From assembly GCA_014898415.1 (NCBI GenBank), contig RCTD01000047.1:28741-92740 (forward strand): a DNA stretch of 64,000 nucleotides, given 5' to 3'. Of the stretch, positions 38,396 to 54,599 are shown piece by piece. The first letter of the stretch is position 1; every line of letters begins with the position of its first letter. The DNA comes from Stromatinia cepivora. Its lineage: Eukaryota > Ascomycota > Leotiomycetes > Helotiales > Sclerotiniaceae. Made by a program: the position numbers and the translations under genes. Under the pieces are notes generated by a model that did not search any database, was not told where the DNA came from, and worked only from the letters and a program-made list of their open reading frames with translations.

Positions 38396-41300
38396 TATAT
38401 AATATATAGATTAAATCTATTCAATAATTTATTATCTGAAAATTGATAAATTAATTCAAAAACTCTGTATACTATTTATATCTTAGATTCGCACAAATTG
38501 TATTATATATTAAAATTATTCTTAATAAAATAATTAAGAAATAAAACAGAATGAATAATATAATATATAATTCTGTTACCCAATAATAAATCAATAATAT
38601 ACATTCAAAATAAATATTTTATTATTATTAATTTATAAAATGTTTTTATTTATATTCATTAATATTATTATATGTAAAAATATATATTTTTTGTATATAT
38701 AAATTATAATTCGAAATCTAATAGATTCTTTTAAAAAAAATATTTTCAAAAATCTGTTAAAATATAATAATTATACTCCGAATAATTTTATATTCATATA
38801 TTGATTATTATTTAAGATTCTTAAATATCAAATATAATAAAAATCATTATATCTATAAAAATATCTTTATAAATATTAATTCAATAGTTTTATAAATTTT
38901 GTTATCGGATTTATTGAGTGTAACATCTGTTATAAAGTTATTTATATTGTTTTAATATAAATAATGAAAGATTATGAATAATTAAATAAATTTATTAGAA
39001 GATTCTGTATTTATAGAAATCTTATTTGATTTTTTAGATTTTTGAATAAAAAGATTTAAGATTTTAAAAATTTAAGGATAATATAGGAAAAATTATCAAT
39101 ATTTTTTTATTTTGAATCTTCAATTTTTTAAAATTTATAACATATTATATTATAAATTTATAACATATTATATTATAAATTATTAACTTTATGTTTATAT
39201 TTTATAATATTGATTTCTTGATTTTATATTAAAAATTAAAGTTATAAATTTGTTATTGATTTTATAATATAAATAACCTTATAAAACAAAATATTTTATA
39301 TTTATAAATAGTGTTTAACTTTTTATAAATAAATTTAATACATTTATTATTTTTATATTTAGAAATAACAGCATAATATCTATATTCAACTTCGAAAAAA
39401 CTATAATTAATATATTTAGAGCTTATAGTATAAAGGAAATTCATATTAATTTATTCGAATATCATAATATATATAATAAAAGATATAAATATCTTCAATA
39501 AAATTATAATAATTTTAATATTCATCATTATATTAATTTATTATAAACCTTTTATTGATAATTTAAATTTTATTAAATTGAAAAAATAGAATAAATAAAA
39601 AAAACACATAAATTTCAAATAATTGAATTAAATGTATAAAAAGTTTTTAAAAAAATAGGAGATTCTATTTTAAATTATTTGAATCTAAAATATAAAAGAT
39701 ATTTTGGATTTGAAATGTTGTATAGAGCTGTTTTTCGAGGTTAATAGTTGACGATAAGTAGTTTTTTTGGTTATTTTTCGCCAACCCCTACGCGTAGGGT
39801 TGATATGAGCAGGGTATTCGAATTACTAAGATATTTGTTTTTTTTAATAATTTAAAAAACTTTATAATAATACTATTTATAATAATAAAAATTAGAAGAT
39901 ATAATCAAATATATTTGACTTTATAATATATTAAACTTTCAAATTTTTATAATATAATTATAATTCAATAATGATAACTTGCAATTTAAATAAATCAATG
40001 TAAATTATTCAATGTTTTAATTTTAAATCTATTATTACTCAATTATATTATTATATAATTTTTTAAAAAAAATTCATATAATAAATAGATTAATTAAATA
40101 TTAAACTTTTATTTTCTATTATTATTAGATTTGAATTTAATTATATAATTATAGAATTATAACAAGTGAAAATAATAATATTATACCGGGATATTGAATA
40201 ATTTTATAAAAGGAAGAATATATAATATAATAATTAAAATTTTATTAATAGATTTAATAATATTATTATTTATAATCCTTTTTTTTTAAAAAATTTTTAT
40301 CTATAATAAAACTTTAAAATTTCTTGATAAATATACAAATAAAATAATCTAAAATAATCTAAAATAATAATTCTAAATTTACTATTAAAAATTGAAAATT
40401 AAATAACTAATATATTATAAATTAAGTTTTTCAAAAAGATTTTACTTTTAATAAAAAAATATCAATGAATTATTTTTAAAAATAATAATATCATATTATT
40501 ATTATTTGAGGATATTTTTTATATATATCTTTTTAAAATTTTATATATAAATATCTTTTTTATAGTTTATTACTAATATGATAATTCAATACCGAAAAAA
40601 AAAATTAATTAATTTATTATTAGTTTTTTAATTTTTTATTTGAATTTTCAATGCGAATTATTTTTTGAAATAATTAAATATATTTTATTTAAAAATGCCT
40701 TCTTTATATAAATAATATTTCCTATGAATTATTAAAAAAAATCAAAAAATTATAAAAATCTTTTAATATAATAAAATTATTTTGTTAAATATTTAAATAA
40801 AACTCCTTTTATGTTTATTAGTTTTGAATTTTAATTGAAAAGAATTATATATTAAACTTTTTTCTTTAATTTCAAATTCTAATTAGTTTTATTTTGGTTT
40901 ATTATTATATATAATAAGTATATATATTCAAATAAAATTATTTTTATTTATAAAGAATTCAAATAGAATAAAAGTATTTTTATTTGAATATTATTAAATC
41001 TTTCGAATATTGAAAATGATACTTTTTTATTATAAATTCTCTTTAAAAAAAGTTAATTATTTATAAAAGATTTTATATTTATTCTTTATTTGAATATTTT
41101 TAATTTTCTTTGATTAAAGGATCTATTGATGAAGAATTAATTTCTTCTAAAATAATATTAATATATTATATAAATTTAAATTTATTTATTATTAATAATA
41201 TATTATTTAATATTTATTCAATATAATAAATCTATAAATTTGTTTAATACTAAAATTAATTAATTAATTGTTTTTGATTAATAATTCATTATTAATATTA

Positions 41301-41715
41301 ATTCAATAATGACAAAATCCCGGATTTTTAATCAGAATCAAAAATAATTATTTTATCTAAGTGTTATAAGATTTCCGATAAATATATAATTATATTATTA
41401 TAAAAAAGAGTTCTTTTTAAGATTTTATAACTTTAAATATAATATAAGATATAAGAATATAAGATTTGATATTATTTATTATTATCGAATATAATTTATT
41501 ATTTTATCTTACTCTAGATTATATAATACAATATTATATAATATACTATACTTTAGTTTTCCGGTTCTCAAAATTCTTCTAGCCGAAATAGGAAATTTCA
41601 GACAGAATAGAAAATATAAGCGAGATTACAAGGTTTATCTTAGTATCTTTTTTTTCTTAAGTAGAATCATTATTCAAAAATGAACATCTTGTTAGTTTGG
41701 ACATCTTGTCCAAAT
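38396..41715. other. AT-rich DNA, mostly featureless
   Basis: No gene or RNA found. About 39600-39735 ends like the Y copies, so a short Y fragment is likely. A 14 bp perfect palindrome lies at 39786-39799. The rest is AT-rich debris. Confidence 0.5.
39786..39799. other. 14 bp perfect palindrome
   Basis: CCCTACGCGTAGGG, inside a slightly longer imperfect inverted repeat (CAACCC on the left, GGGTTG on the right, with one extra C). It is GC-rich in AT-rich surroundings. Confidence 0.8.
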
Positions 41716-42498
41716 CAACCCTTTTGGTAGTCTAGCGGGTGCCTGACTCTCGAGGCATCGATTATATGATTTTTAATATCTCCGTCAGGAGAGTCTAATC
41801 GGCCGTTTTCTAAATCGCATATTTTGAACCCGCTTTTTGTGTTTTTTTGAATATATATTGATCTCGTTCAATTATATTATATTATAATTAATAATTGAAA
41901 ATTGTATTATAGATAGATATATTGTTTATTTACATTTTGCATTTTTTACTTTTATAAAATTCCAAATAATTATAATTTAATTATTGTTTCTTTGATTCTA
42001 AATCCAGACCCGAAGGGATAAATTTGGTGTATCATATAATTTATTATAAAATATCAAAAAATTAAAATATTATTTCATTTTTTATCGAATAATATTGAAA
42101 TTGAAATATATAGTAATTAAGATCTATTAGAATTTTCTATAAAATTTTCAATTATTTTAAATAAAAATTAAGAGATATAAAATTTAAAAATTATAATAAA
42201 TTATAATTAAAAATAAATATTATTAATAATTCAATATCAAAAATAACTAAAAATAAATTAAAAATAAATTCTAAATCTTCTTGATTAATTGATTTCAAAT
42301 TATTTATTAAATTTTTTATAAATTAAATTTTTAAAAAGTTATCATATAAATATAATCTCATATAGGTCTGATACACGTTATTTAGAAAATGATCGATTAG
42401 ACCCTCTAAAAGAGTTCGCTTAAAATATCCAATCAAAAAATAGCGTAAAACTCTGGAAGAAGGTCGATGTGAAAACTAGACTACCCTTTTAGGGGTTG
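41716..42498. mobile_element. 783 bp element with imperfect inverted termini of about 100 bp
   Basis: The left arm (41716-41816) contains CAACCC, GTAGTCTAG and then GAGTCTAATCGGCCGTTTTC. The right arm (42379-42498), read inverted, contains CAACCCC, GGTAGTCTAG and GGGTCTAATCGATCATTTTC in the same order and similar spacing. The arms are far richer in GC than the centre. No transposase is encoded, so it is probably a non-autonomous DNA transposon. Target duplication not resolved. Confidence 0.65.
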
Positions 42499-42754
42499 GA
42501 GGAAAAAATAAAATATCAAAATATCGATTAATAATAAAAACACTATTCACCGCCAACGATTATCATTAATTCATCTCTATGTTTAATATATTAAATAATA
42601 CGGAAGTCAAAAAGTTTATTAGAGATATCTTTATTGTATATATAAGAATACTCATTTTATACTCATTGAAACTATTAATCATAAAACACCTTCAATAGCA
42701 ATAACAATATCATTATACACCTCCATCTGTACCTCCGTACAATACATCAGGGTT

Positions 42755-43678
42755 TTAAATGATCGTCAAGTTGAAAGTTGGTGAATCAGGTGTAACCTCG
42801 ATAATAACTGGACCAGCAATGATGTTGGAATCAGTCAAGTTGCCCGATTTATCTCTGGTCAAGAAGGCGTAACTTTGTCCCGAGATGCTCATTGGAACCG
42901 CATTCATGATCAAACCATCACTGCCGACTTGGCTTTCAACAGCGATAGCATCGAGTCCGCTAACGAAGGTGGTGTAGAAACTTCCGGAAGGAATAGCCTC
43001 CGGTACCAGTGCAATATTGGCACCTGGTGCTGTAGGCAAGCCGGACTTGAGGGCAAGAGATGAGTAGGCAATTACCGGCAATGCCGCGTTGGTGGATGGG
43101 CAAGAGACTATAAAAGACGATGCGATGGAGTAGACGGCATTAAGTCCAAGAGGTGTTGACAAGGGGTTGGCCATTGGAATCTCCCCATTTGCGTTACGTT
43201 CAGTGGATTGATGAAGAGCTTCTGTGGCAAGAATAGAAGCAGCTGCGGTAAGGTAGGTCTTTGTTGTAATATCGGCTGCTGCTCCGAGGTATGCGGAAAC
43301 ACCAACACCTTCGATGACCGAAGCGAGAGCGACAAATGACTTTGGATCCGTGAATGGGAACTTATATTCACAAGCTTCAACAGGGGCTGCACCTGCAGCG
43401 ATAAGACCAGTTTGAAGATAGACAACATGGGCCTCTTCGTCATGCGCAATGAATTTCAATTGGTTGTAGAAGGAAGAAGAAAAATTTGCGTCGAGCCACA
43501 TCTGTTCTGGCATTTCAGAGAGAGCTTTTTTGTAGAATGCATTCTCAAGATGCTCCAGAGTCAAGGCATATTGAAGGATATCCGCGTCGGTTGGCCCTGC
43601 CTGTCTTTTGGTTGGGAGAGCTGAAGCAAGATCCAAGACGTTGGCGATAGCGACGAGGGTGGTGATAGAGAAAAGCAT
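42755..43678 (-). CDS. Secreted ferritin-like domain protein, Rds1-type
   Basis: 307 residues, intronless, the only intact gene in the window. Residues 1-20 form a hydrophobic signal peptide ending in ASA, followed by a Lys-Arg pair at 24-25 that could be cut by a Kex2-type protease. Residues 30-175 match the ferritin-like four-helix domain (Pfam Ferritin_2) of fungal Rds1-like stress proteins. Candidate metal ligands are visible: Glu42 or Glu45 in the first helix, E-x-x-H at 81-84 (EEAH), Glu123, and E-x-x-H at 153-156 (EALH). The C-terminal 130 residues have no named domain. The protein is probably secreted or wall-associated. S. pombe rds1 is known as a stress- and nutrient-responsive gene; the biochemical activity is not established. 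ATG context CAACATG is good, and codon use and GC are ordinary with no sign of RIP. Confidence 0.93.
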   Translation of the reverse strand: MLFSITTLVAIANVLDLASALPTKRQAGPTDADILQYALTLEHLENAFYKKALSEMPEQMWLDANFSSSFYNQLKFIAHDEEAHVVYLQTGLIAAGAAPVEACEYKFPFTDPKSFVALASVIEGVGVSAYLGAAADITTKTYLTAAASILATEALHQSTERNANGEIPMANPLSTPLGLNAVYSIASSFIVSCPSTNAALPVIAYSSLALKSGLPTAPGANIALVPEAIPSGSFYTTFVSGLDAIAVESQVGSDGLIMNAVPMSISGQSYAFLTRDKSGNLTDSNIIAGPVIIEVTPDSPTFNLTII

Positions 43679-43804
43679 GTTGCTTTTGATTGGTGTGAAG
43701 AGAGATTGTGGTTAGACAATTGTTGGATGTAGTATGATTGGACGGTGAATAGAAGTACAAAGTTGCTTGTTGATTAAAGAATGATACCAATAGGAAGATA
43801 AGCA

Positions 43805-43816
43805 AAATATATATAG
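43805..43816 (-). promoter_or_regulatory. TATA box of the ferritin-like gene
   Basis: CTATATATATTT on the minus strand, about 130 bp upstream of the ATG. A pyrimidine-rich leader with CAAC and CATCCAAC motifs lies between, typical of fungal start regions. Confidence 0.6.
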
Positions 43817-43931
43817 GGTTGGCAAGTTCCATGATGATGGGAGACTTCTGTCCGGACCTTGACCTTTCCAAGTGATTCATTAGTTTCTGAGTATATGTCT
43901 CACTGTTGACCTCGAAAATATCGATACCCTA

Positions 43932-44072
43932 CTCGTGCTGCCAGAAAGTATAAAACTCCGAACGCTAAATCGGTGTTAAAAAAAGAAGGGAAACCTTGGA
44001 AATGGGGTAGTTTGACCAATAAGAACAATTACTCCCTAGCGTTCGGAGTTTTATACTTTCTGGCAGCATGAG
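43932..44072. mobile_element. 141 bp MITE with long inverted ends, TA target
   Basis: The arms, counted with the flanking TA, are 43930-43967 and 44037-44074. They are 38 bp each and match inverted at all but one base (CGTGCTG against CATGCTG). The ends read CTCGTGCTGCC and CTCATGCTGCC, and TA flanks both sides as in Tc1/mariner or Fot/pogo derivatives. The centre is only about 70 bp, so it is non-autonomous. It lies about 250 bp upstream of the ferritin-like ATG, on the far side of its TATA box. Confidence 0.9.
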
Positions 44073-44074
44073 TA

Positions 44075-44129
44075 CCAAGTAATAGAGTTGACCAGTAATG
44101 CCCCTACCAAGTAATAGAGTTGGCCGGCA
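44075..44129. repeat. Short direct repeat beside the MITE
   Basis: ACCAAGTAATAGAGTTG(A/G)CC(A/G)G occurs twice about 32 bp apart, directly after the MITE. Possibly slippage or a footprint. Confidence 0.75.
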
Positions 44130-45350
44130 ACGCGCCAGGCCGCAAAAGTAGTTAGTTCCCGAGCTTAAAAGTTATTAACATATGGGGAAATGGCGAGATG
44201 TGTCTTTGTTCATTTTGTTCATAGCCTGATGTTTATTCGGCCCAATGACCCCAGCGTTCTGGAACATAGCAGATAGAGTATTGACAATGTTGACCGGATA
44301 TTAACAGTCCGAACAATTTGAACCATACCATATTGAGTCACCAGTATCGCCCTAGAATAATATTCGGGGTGAAGGTTATACCAACTGGCTGCTGGTATCT
44401 TAGCTATGCATGGCATGACATCTCTTTCCCCGTAGTCCAACCTACAATGATGAAGCAGCGATAGAGTGACATCTTCAAGAGGATCTGTAATCATGAGAGT
44501 CCTATCACTTAGGTGACAGGCAACCAAATTGTGAGTTCAAAAGCTTCAGTCATTTTTGAAATTAAATTATCAGTACATACATAGTACTTTCTATTTTGAC
44601 CGGATTGTCAGTACTGTAAATTTTGTGTTGGACAGAAAGACAAACAGAACAAATGTACATGTTATGTTTTCCAAACTTTCTATCGATTCCCAAACTCCAA
44701 GCTACTTTCCGTCATTGAAGTTCTCAGCCAATCATGCTCTAGATCAAACAATATGTGTGAAATGATATCATTTCTACCGTATAGAATTAGCATTTAGAGC
44801 GGCTCAAGTAGTTCCTGAAGCTTGTGAGAAAGTTTGAATGGTGGCTTAAAAGTTACCTAGTAAGTACCAGTGGCGATACTAGGTAGGTATTTTAAAAGAA
44901 AACTAATTATCTAGTTACTAGGTATTATAAATGAAGTGAAGTGATTGATGATGATTATAAATGTTGGCAGTGGCACCCTGCAGGCCTGTTAATTCTTTTA
45001 ATTCTTTTAGTCTCTCCTCTCGAATATCATCCTTTCCCTTCTCGTATTGATCCCGAGATGAAATGTTGACGTCAGAAGAAGCTCCATCCGACCTGTTGAA
45101 ATTGGTCTAACTTTATTAAGGTTAGTACTAGCACAAATGCTAGTACTCTACAACTGCAGTCCAACCAATCAACATCATGTAATACTACACTACTTCGAGA
45201 CTCCCCACCTTACCTATACTATACTACGAGCTCAACTTCCAATCTTTCATACAACACTCACAGTCTCACACCCACCTTCTGCATATACAGCTAATTCCTT
45301 CGAGGCTATGGTCATAAGAATTTCTAATAAGTTTATTAAATCACTTAATA
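44130..45350. other. Intergenic DNA of ordinary composition
   Basis: Base composition resembles the neighbouring gene rather than the AT-rich flanks. Open stretches on both strands (for example 44219-44527 minus, 102 codons) show no recognisable protein and no consistent codon bias, so no gene is called. A perfect hairpin lies at 45124-45147. It probably contains the upstream regulatory region of the ferritin-like gene. Confidence 0.5.
45124..45147. other. Perfect 10 bp hairpin
   Basis: AGTACTAGCA, loop CAAA, TGCTAGTACT. Near the right edge of the gene island. Confidence 0.85.
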
Positions 45351-45825
45351 ATATTAACCGAACCGATGGTTATATGATCACGTGACATATTAATAATATA
45401 ATTTAATTTTATTAAATTTTATTATTATATGAAATTTCGATCATATATCATATTAGAATGATTTATAATGGAATAGAATGTAATAGAAGCGTATAGAACT
45501 TTCTTATTTCTAAGGTTAAATATTATTAGTTACTATTTCATTTCATTATATAAAATGATTCTATAAGATTCGATTTAAATCGATCTTATTTATAATCATA
45601 GAATATTATAGAATTTCATAGAATCTTATCAAATATTATAAATAAGAAGATTTTCTTCAAAGAATTCTTCTAGGAAACAAGCAAAATAAATTCAATATTC
45701 AATACACTCATATTTTGACTTCAATCATTATATATTCGATTACCCTTTTAAGCTATATAACTAAGTCTTCCACTATAATAATAGTAAATAATATTATTAT
45801 ATTATTCATTATTATTAACCGATCA
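45351..45825 (+). repeat. LTR-like fragment, probably Copia
   Basis: Begins TATTAACCGAACCGATGG, which could be TG with G changed to A, soon followed by TGATCACGTGACAT. It ends near 45815, before CCGATCAACCTCCTCCAAG and an ATG. This resembles the LTR, leader and gag start of a Copia element, but no partner LTR or coding region follows. It marks the right edge of the gene island. Confidence 0.4.
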
Positions 45826-45889
45826 ACCTCCTCCAAGAATGATAACATATCAACAGTGTGAATGATATAAGGATTGTGGTAATTGATAA

Positions 45890-46135
45890 ATAAAGCATAC
45901 AATCCAACTTGTCAGACTTGTCTTTTCCATGTCTTCACATGGATTCTTTGATTTTTGTTAACCTTGGCCCAAGAAAGGGTGAGGGAGAAGATGGAAACTT
46001 TCTGTTTTGGTCTTTCAAAATATGGTCAAACCTCCTATCTCATTTTATCATCACGATATTCAGCAATTATCCGAATTTGACAATTTTTTGAAATTGTTTG
46101 TATAAGAACATCATATCTCATCCTCAGATCCTCTG
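45890..46135. other. Small patch of ordinary composition, no gene recognised
   Basis: About 250 bp with normal GC, containing a 60-codon open stretch (45909-46091, plus) with no recognised similarity. Could be a displaced piece of single-copy DNA. Confidence 0.35.
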
Positions 46136-46139
46136 GTTC

Positions 46140-50512
<4,373 letters not shown>

Positions 50513-50678
50513 TGTTAACTTTTGGTGCAGGAAGTAGTAGTATTGTTGATTATATAGGTTGAACTAAGGATCTATATTTCTAATAGAAGTAGAATTGAGG
50601 TTATCCCTAAATATGGTTTGTGCATTATTGTGATTACATAATCTTAATTCTAATTCTATAATGGTTTCATTTCCAATA
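50513..50678 (-). repeat. 3' LTR of Copia-B
   Basis: 166 bp. On the plus strand it runs from TGTTAACTTTTGGTGCAGG to CATTTCCAATA (ancestral CAACA). On the element strand it starts TATTGG in place of TGTTGG. Aligns without gaps to 61080-61245; differences are almost all transitions. Confidence 0.93.
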
Positions 50679-50689
50679 TTCCTTTATTA

Positions 50690-51230
50690 AAGATATCCTA
50701 TTCGATCCTTCTAGATTATTAATCCTAATATTTTCTTGAATCTTTCAAAAGCAATCTTTGTATAAAGCTTTGTTATTCTGTTGACAATTATATTATATAT
50801 ATTGATATAATTAATAGCGATTTTCTCCTTTTCTATTAAATCCCTAATAAAATGATAACTGATATTTATATATTTGAATTATTTGTATAAATATAGATTC
50901 TTAATTAAAACTAAAATATTCTAATTATTATTAAATATTTGAATTGTATCTCTGTTTTTTTCAATATAATTTGATTTGAATAGATCTTTGAATACTTATA
51001 TAATTTATCTCTTTTGTTTGATAAATATTGCTATTGCAATATATTCTGATTCTGTATTGAAGGTAATTATAGATATTTGTTTTTTATTAGTCTATGATAT
51101 AAAACCTTTATAAAATATTACAATTCTCCCTGAAACATTTTTCCAATTATATTTGTTATTAGTTCAATCTATATTTATATATACCTTTATTATATTATTA
51201 AATATATTATATTCTTTGCAGATATCAGAT
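50690..51230 (-). pseudogene. Copia-B RNase H remnant
   Basis: The minus-strand frame reads TESEYIAI near 51036-51062, the Copia RNase H motif S-T-E-A-E-Y-I-A, whose Glu is catalytic. Closer to the LTR (about 50770-50890) it reads YHFIRDLIEK and then LYTKIAF, matching the end of Copia polyproteins. Broken by stops. Confidence 0.85.
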
Positions 51231-51599
51231 TGTATTCCTTTTGATCCGAATCATAATTTCTATTTGATTGTTGATCATAGATATCATATCAGATTCTTCA
51301 AAACTATAATATAATGTTTTGTTGATTTTGCTATAAATTATGAAAGTCTTCCAATTAAGAATATTATATTTGATCGAATGTATATTATTAAATGAATTAC
51401 ATTTCTTATTCGTTGTTGATATTCATTTATATTCATTAGTTCATCATTATCGGTTGTTGGCCGAAGATAAGTATAATTTATTATTGGCAATTTCTTAATT
51501 TGATATTATCTATATATAATATTATATTTGGTTAATATAATATCAAGATATTCTTTTTGATTTATAATTAATATATACATTTTTTTATTATAAATAATC

Positions 51600-52480
51600 T
51601 TAACATTTAGGATCTTATTAATCTCCTCTAAATTCTTGATATTAAAATAGATTGATAGCTTTTTATCGAATCAAATGATTTGTAATGATATATATAATAC
51701 AATAACGATATCATCGATATATACTAATAATATTATATTATAGTTTTTGGATATATATAGATATAGATCTATTAAATTTTGTATAAAGTTTATACCTAAA
51801 AGTTTTTTCTTTAATAATAAATTTTAGTCTTTTTTAGTTTATTTCAAATTATATAGATTTCGTAAGGTTCGTAATATATATCCTTTTTCGATTTTGATAT
51901 TTTGGAATAGTTCAAAATAGATCTTTTCCTTTAAGTATAATTCAATAAAGATATTTTTGATATTGAAATATAAATATTCCAAATTTTCCTTTGTAATAAT
52001 AATTAAAAATAATCTAAGTATATTTAGCTTTATTATTGGTATAAATATTTCATTATAATTTTTTCTTAATATTTGATTGAACCTTCGAATTATTAATCTT
52101 ACTTTGAATCATTTTATTTTGTTATTCTTGATTTTAATTGTAAATATTTATTTCGTTGAAACTAGATTATTTCTTTTAAGGAATATATATTCTTTTCAAA
52201 TATCATTTTGAATTGAAGATATAATTTCCTTTTAAATAGTTTCCTTTTATTTTTCAAAGTGTTTTTGATCCAATATTGCTTTTTTATAAGTTCTTGGTAT
52301 TTTGATTTCTAAAACTTTTTTGATCAGATATATTATATTTTTTATATTATCTATATTTATTAACAAAATTATAAAATCTAAAACAATTTTATCTTTAATA
52401 TAAAAATCCATTTTATAAATAATTGGGATTATAATTATAATATATTTTATATTTTCTTGAATTTTGATTTATATAAATAT
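51600..52480 (-). pseudogene. Copia-B reverse transcriptase remnant, YxDD kept
   Basis: The active site reads LLVYIDDIVI, with YIDDI at 51707-51721; both catalytic Asp residues are intact. Upstream on the minus strand the frame is heavily interrupted, and the first catalytic Asp could not be placed. Order and distance to RNase H fit Ty1/Copia. Confidence 0.85.
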
Positions 52481-53299
52481 TACAATCAATATTCTTATAA
52501 TTTTGCTTTTCTATTCTCTTTCAGGATTTTATTTTATATTTTTTTTCTATTTTCGTATTAAATATCTTAAGAGTTCGTTTTCAAGATTTATTATATTCTT
52601 TTATTCGATTTTAAATAATTATAAATTTACTTTGTTTTTTGATTTTATTAAAATGAATTTATTAGTAAAATTTAAAATAATTTTAAATTTTATTTCTAAT
52701 ATAGATTCAGGATTTGCAAAAATTGATTCTTAAATTGGAACCTTTGGAATAATGAATTCGATATCTGAAATATCTTTGAAAAAAGATTCTTGATTTGTTT
52801 TCTAAATATTATTATCTTTATCTTTATTATATATTGATATTGATATATTTAATTTATTTAATTTCAATTCGACAATTGGGGTACTTGGTACAATTATTGA
52901 ACTCAGTATAATATCTGCTAAAGAGAACATTTAAAACGAAAGTGATACAGATATCGTATTTAATATTAAAGATAAAGAAGATGCCTTGTTTATTACCAAT
53001 CTATTATAAGATCTTCAATCTGGTTTTATATTCTTTGTTCTTTGTAGGCCTGATTCACAATTTCTTAATTTAAAATCCAAATTTCCTTCTCGATAAAATT
53101 CATTTATGATTACTCTGTTTGATCAAAATATATAGCCTAATTCTAAAGAATACATTTTGATATATTTGTTTATAACTTTTGAATATCCTAGGAATATATC
53201 GATTCTCGAAATATTCTGTAATTTGTTATATCTTTACCCTTTCAGAATAATTTTAAAATTGATATAAATATAACATTTACTCCTTTAGATTTTATATAT

Positions 53300-53980
53300 C
53301 TTTATATTTGATATTATATTTATAAAAGCTTTTATAAAGGATTGATTTATTCTATTTATATTAAAATCAATATTAATACGATTCCTAATATAAATATTAT
53401 ATTTTACAATTTCATTCCAAAATTCTAATAGTAATCCAGCTTTTTTTAATATTATTTTTATATTTATCTTTATAATCCTTATATTCCATTCTGCAGATCC
53501 GTTTTGATATAAAAAAACAATTATTATAATTTCGGATTATATACTTAATGATCATTCACGAATAATTTATAGAAATTCCAGTGTATTGTCAATTTTGGTT
53601 GTAATAATCTTTTCTTTAGTAATCAATTCCATTTTCTTTTTTTAAATTTTTAATATTTAAATTATATTATCTTTTTGTTTAAATAATATAATTCAATTTA
53701 CTTTTATATAATTATTAATGATCAATATGAAATAATAATTCCTTTAAATCGATTTTGGGAATGGTTTTATAATATCGAAATATATAAATTCGAATCTCTT
53801 TGATTTATACGGATTCAATTGCTTCGGAATATAATTAGTTATTTTGATAAGTATATATATTTTATAGATATCTAATTCAATTAGGATCTTTATTGATTTG
53901 GCTATATTGGATATTTTATATAGATTCTTGATCTTATCTAAACCTAAATGATTGAATCTTTGATATTATAACAGGTATCT
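53300..53980 (-). pseudogene. Copia-B GAG-pre-integrase and integrase remnant
   Basis: The stretch near 53938-53977 reads YQRFNHLGL after a stop, matching the L-W-H-x-R-x-G-H-L motif that precedes Copia integrases, with Gly changed to Asn. Next comes FIYFDIIKPFPKSI near 53740-53800, matching the D-I-x-G-P-F block with the first catalytic Asp, and then YYFILIINNYIK. The later Asp and Glu were not located. Confidence 0.75.
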
Positions 53981-54599
53981 CTTTTTCTCCTTAAATATTA
54001 ATTCGTTATCGATACCTTTGATATTATCGATTATTTCTGAAGAAAAGCCTTTTTCCTGATCATTTTAATATATACTCGAATAAAGAACTATATCCTTGTA
54101 TCCTTTAATCATATATAAAACCATATACATTCCGTTTTGTATTTTAACATAAATAACTTTCTTATTATCCTTCTTGAAATATATATAATGAAAATTGAAT
54201 TCCCCTTACAGCTTTGTTTCGCAGATCCTTTTTCCTAACAACAAGTTTACTCCTAGCCCTAATATATATAATATATTTGAAAGTAGCATCTTAGAATCAT
54301 CTTTGTATATTATATCCATTAAACCCCAATAGCGATAATACATCACTTTTCTATCAATCTTTATTCTTCATTTGATAATAGGATTTATTGATTTAAATAA
54401 TGAAGATTGATCAGATATATATAAAGAAATACCTATATCAGCATATTATTTGCTAAAGGAAGTTTTATTAATGATCTCCTTTATCAAATTATAATCTTCC
54501 TTTATTATATCCTCAATATCGGAATTTGATTTAAAGATATTGTTAATAAGATATACTTGGTTTTTTTTGTTGAAATAAACTTTCTTCGGATTCAATAAT

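Noticed and set aside
39786..39799. Telomere-like CCCTA/TAGGG words
   Set aside because: Only one unit on each side of a palindrome; no tandem TTAGGG array.
42875..43880. Open frames on both strands overlapping the ferritin-like gene (42875-43063, 43108-43449, 43412-43624, 43545-43880)
   Set aside because: They are other-frame or antisense shadows of one well-supported protein with signal peptide and metal-site motifs; none shows its own domain.
44219..44527. 102-codon minus-strand open frame upstream of the ferritin-like gene
   Set aside because: No recognisable motif, no convincing start context and no homologous family known to me; length is within chance for this composition.
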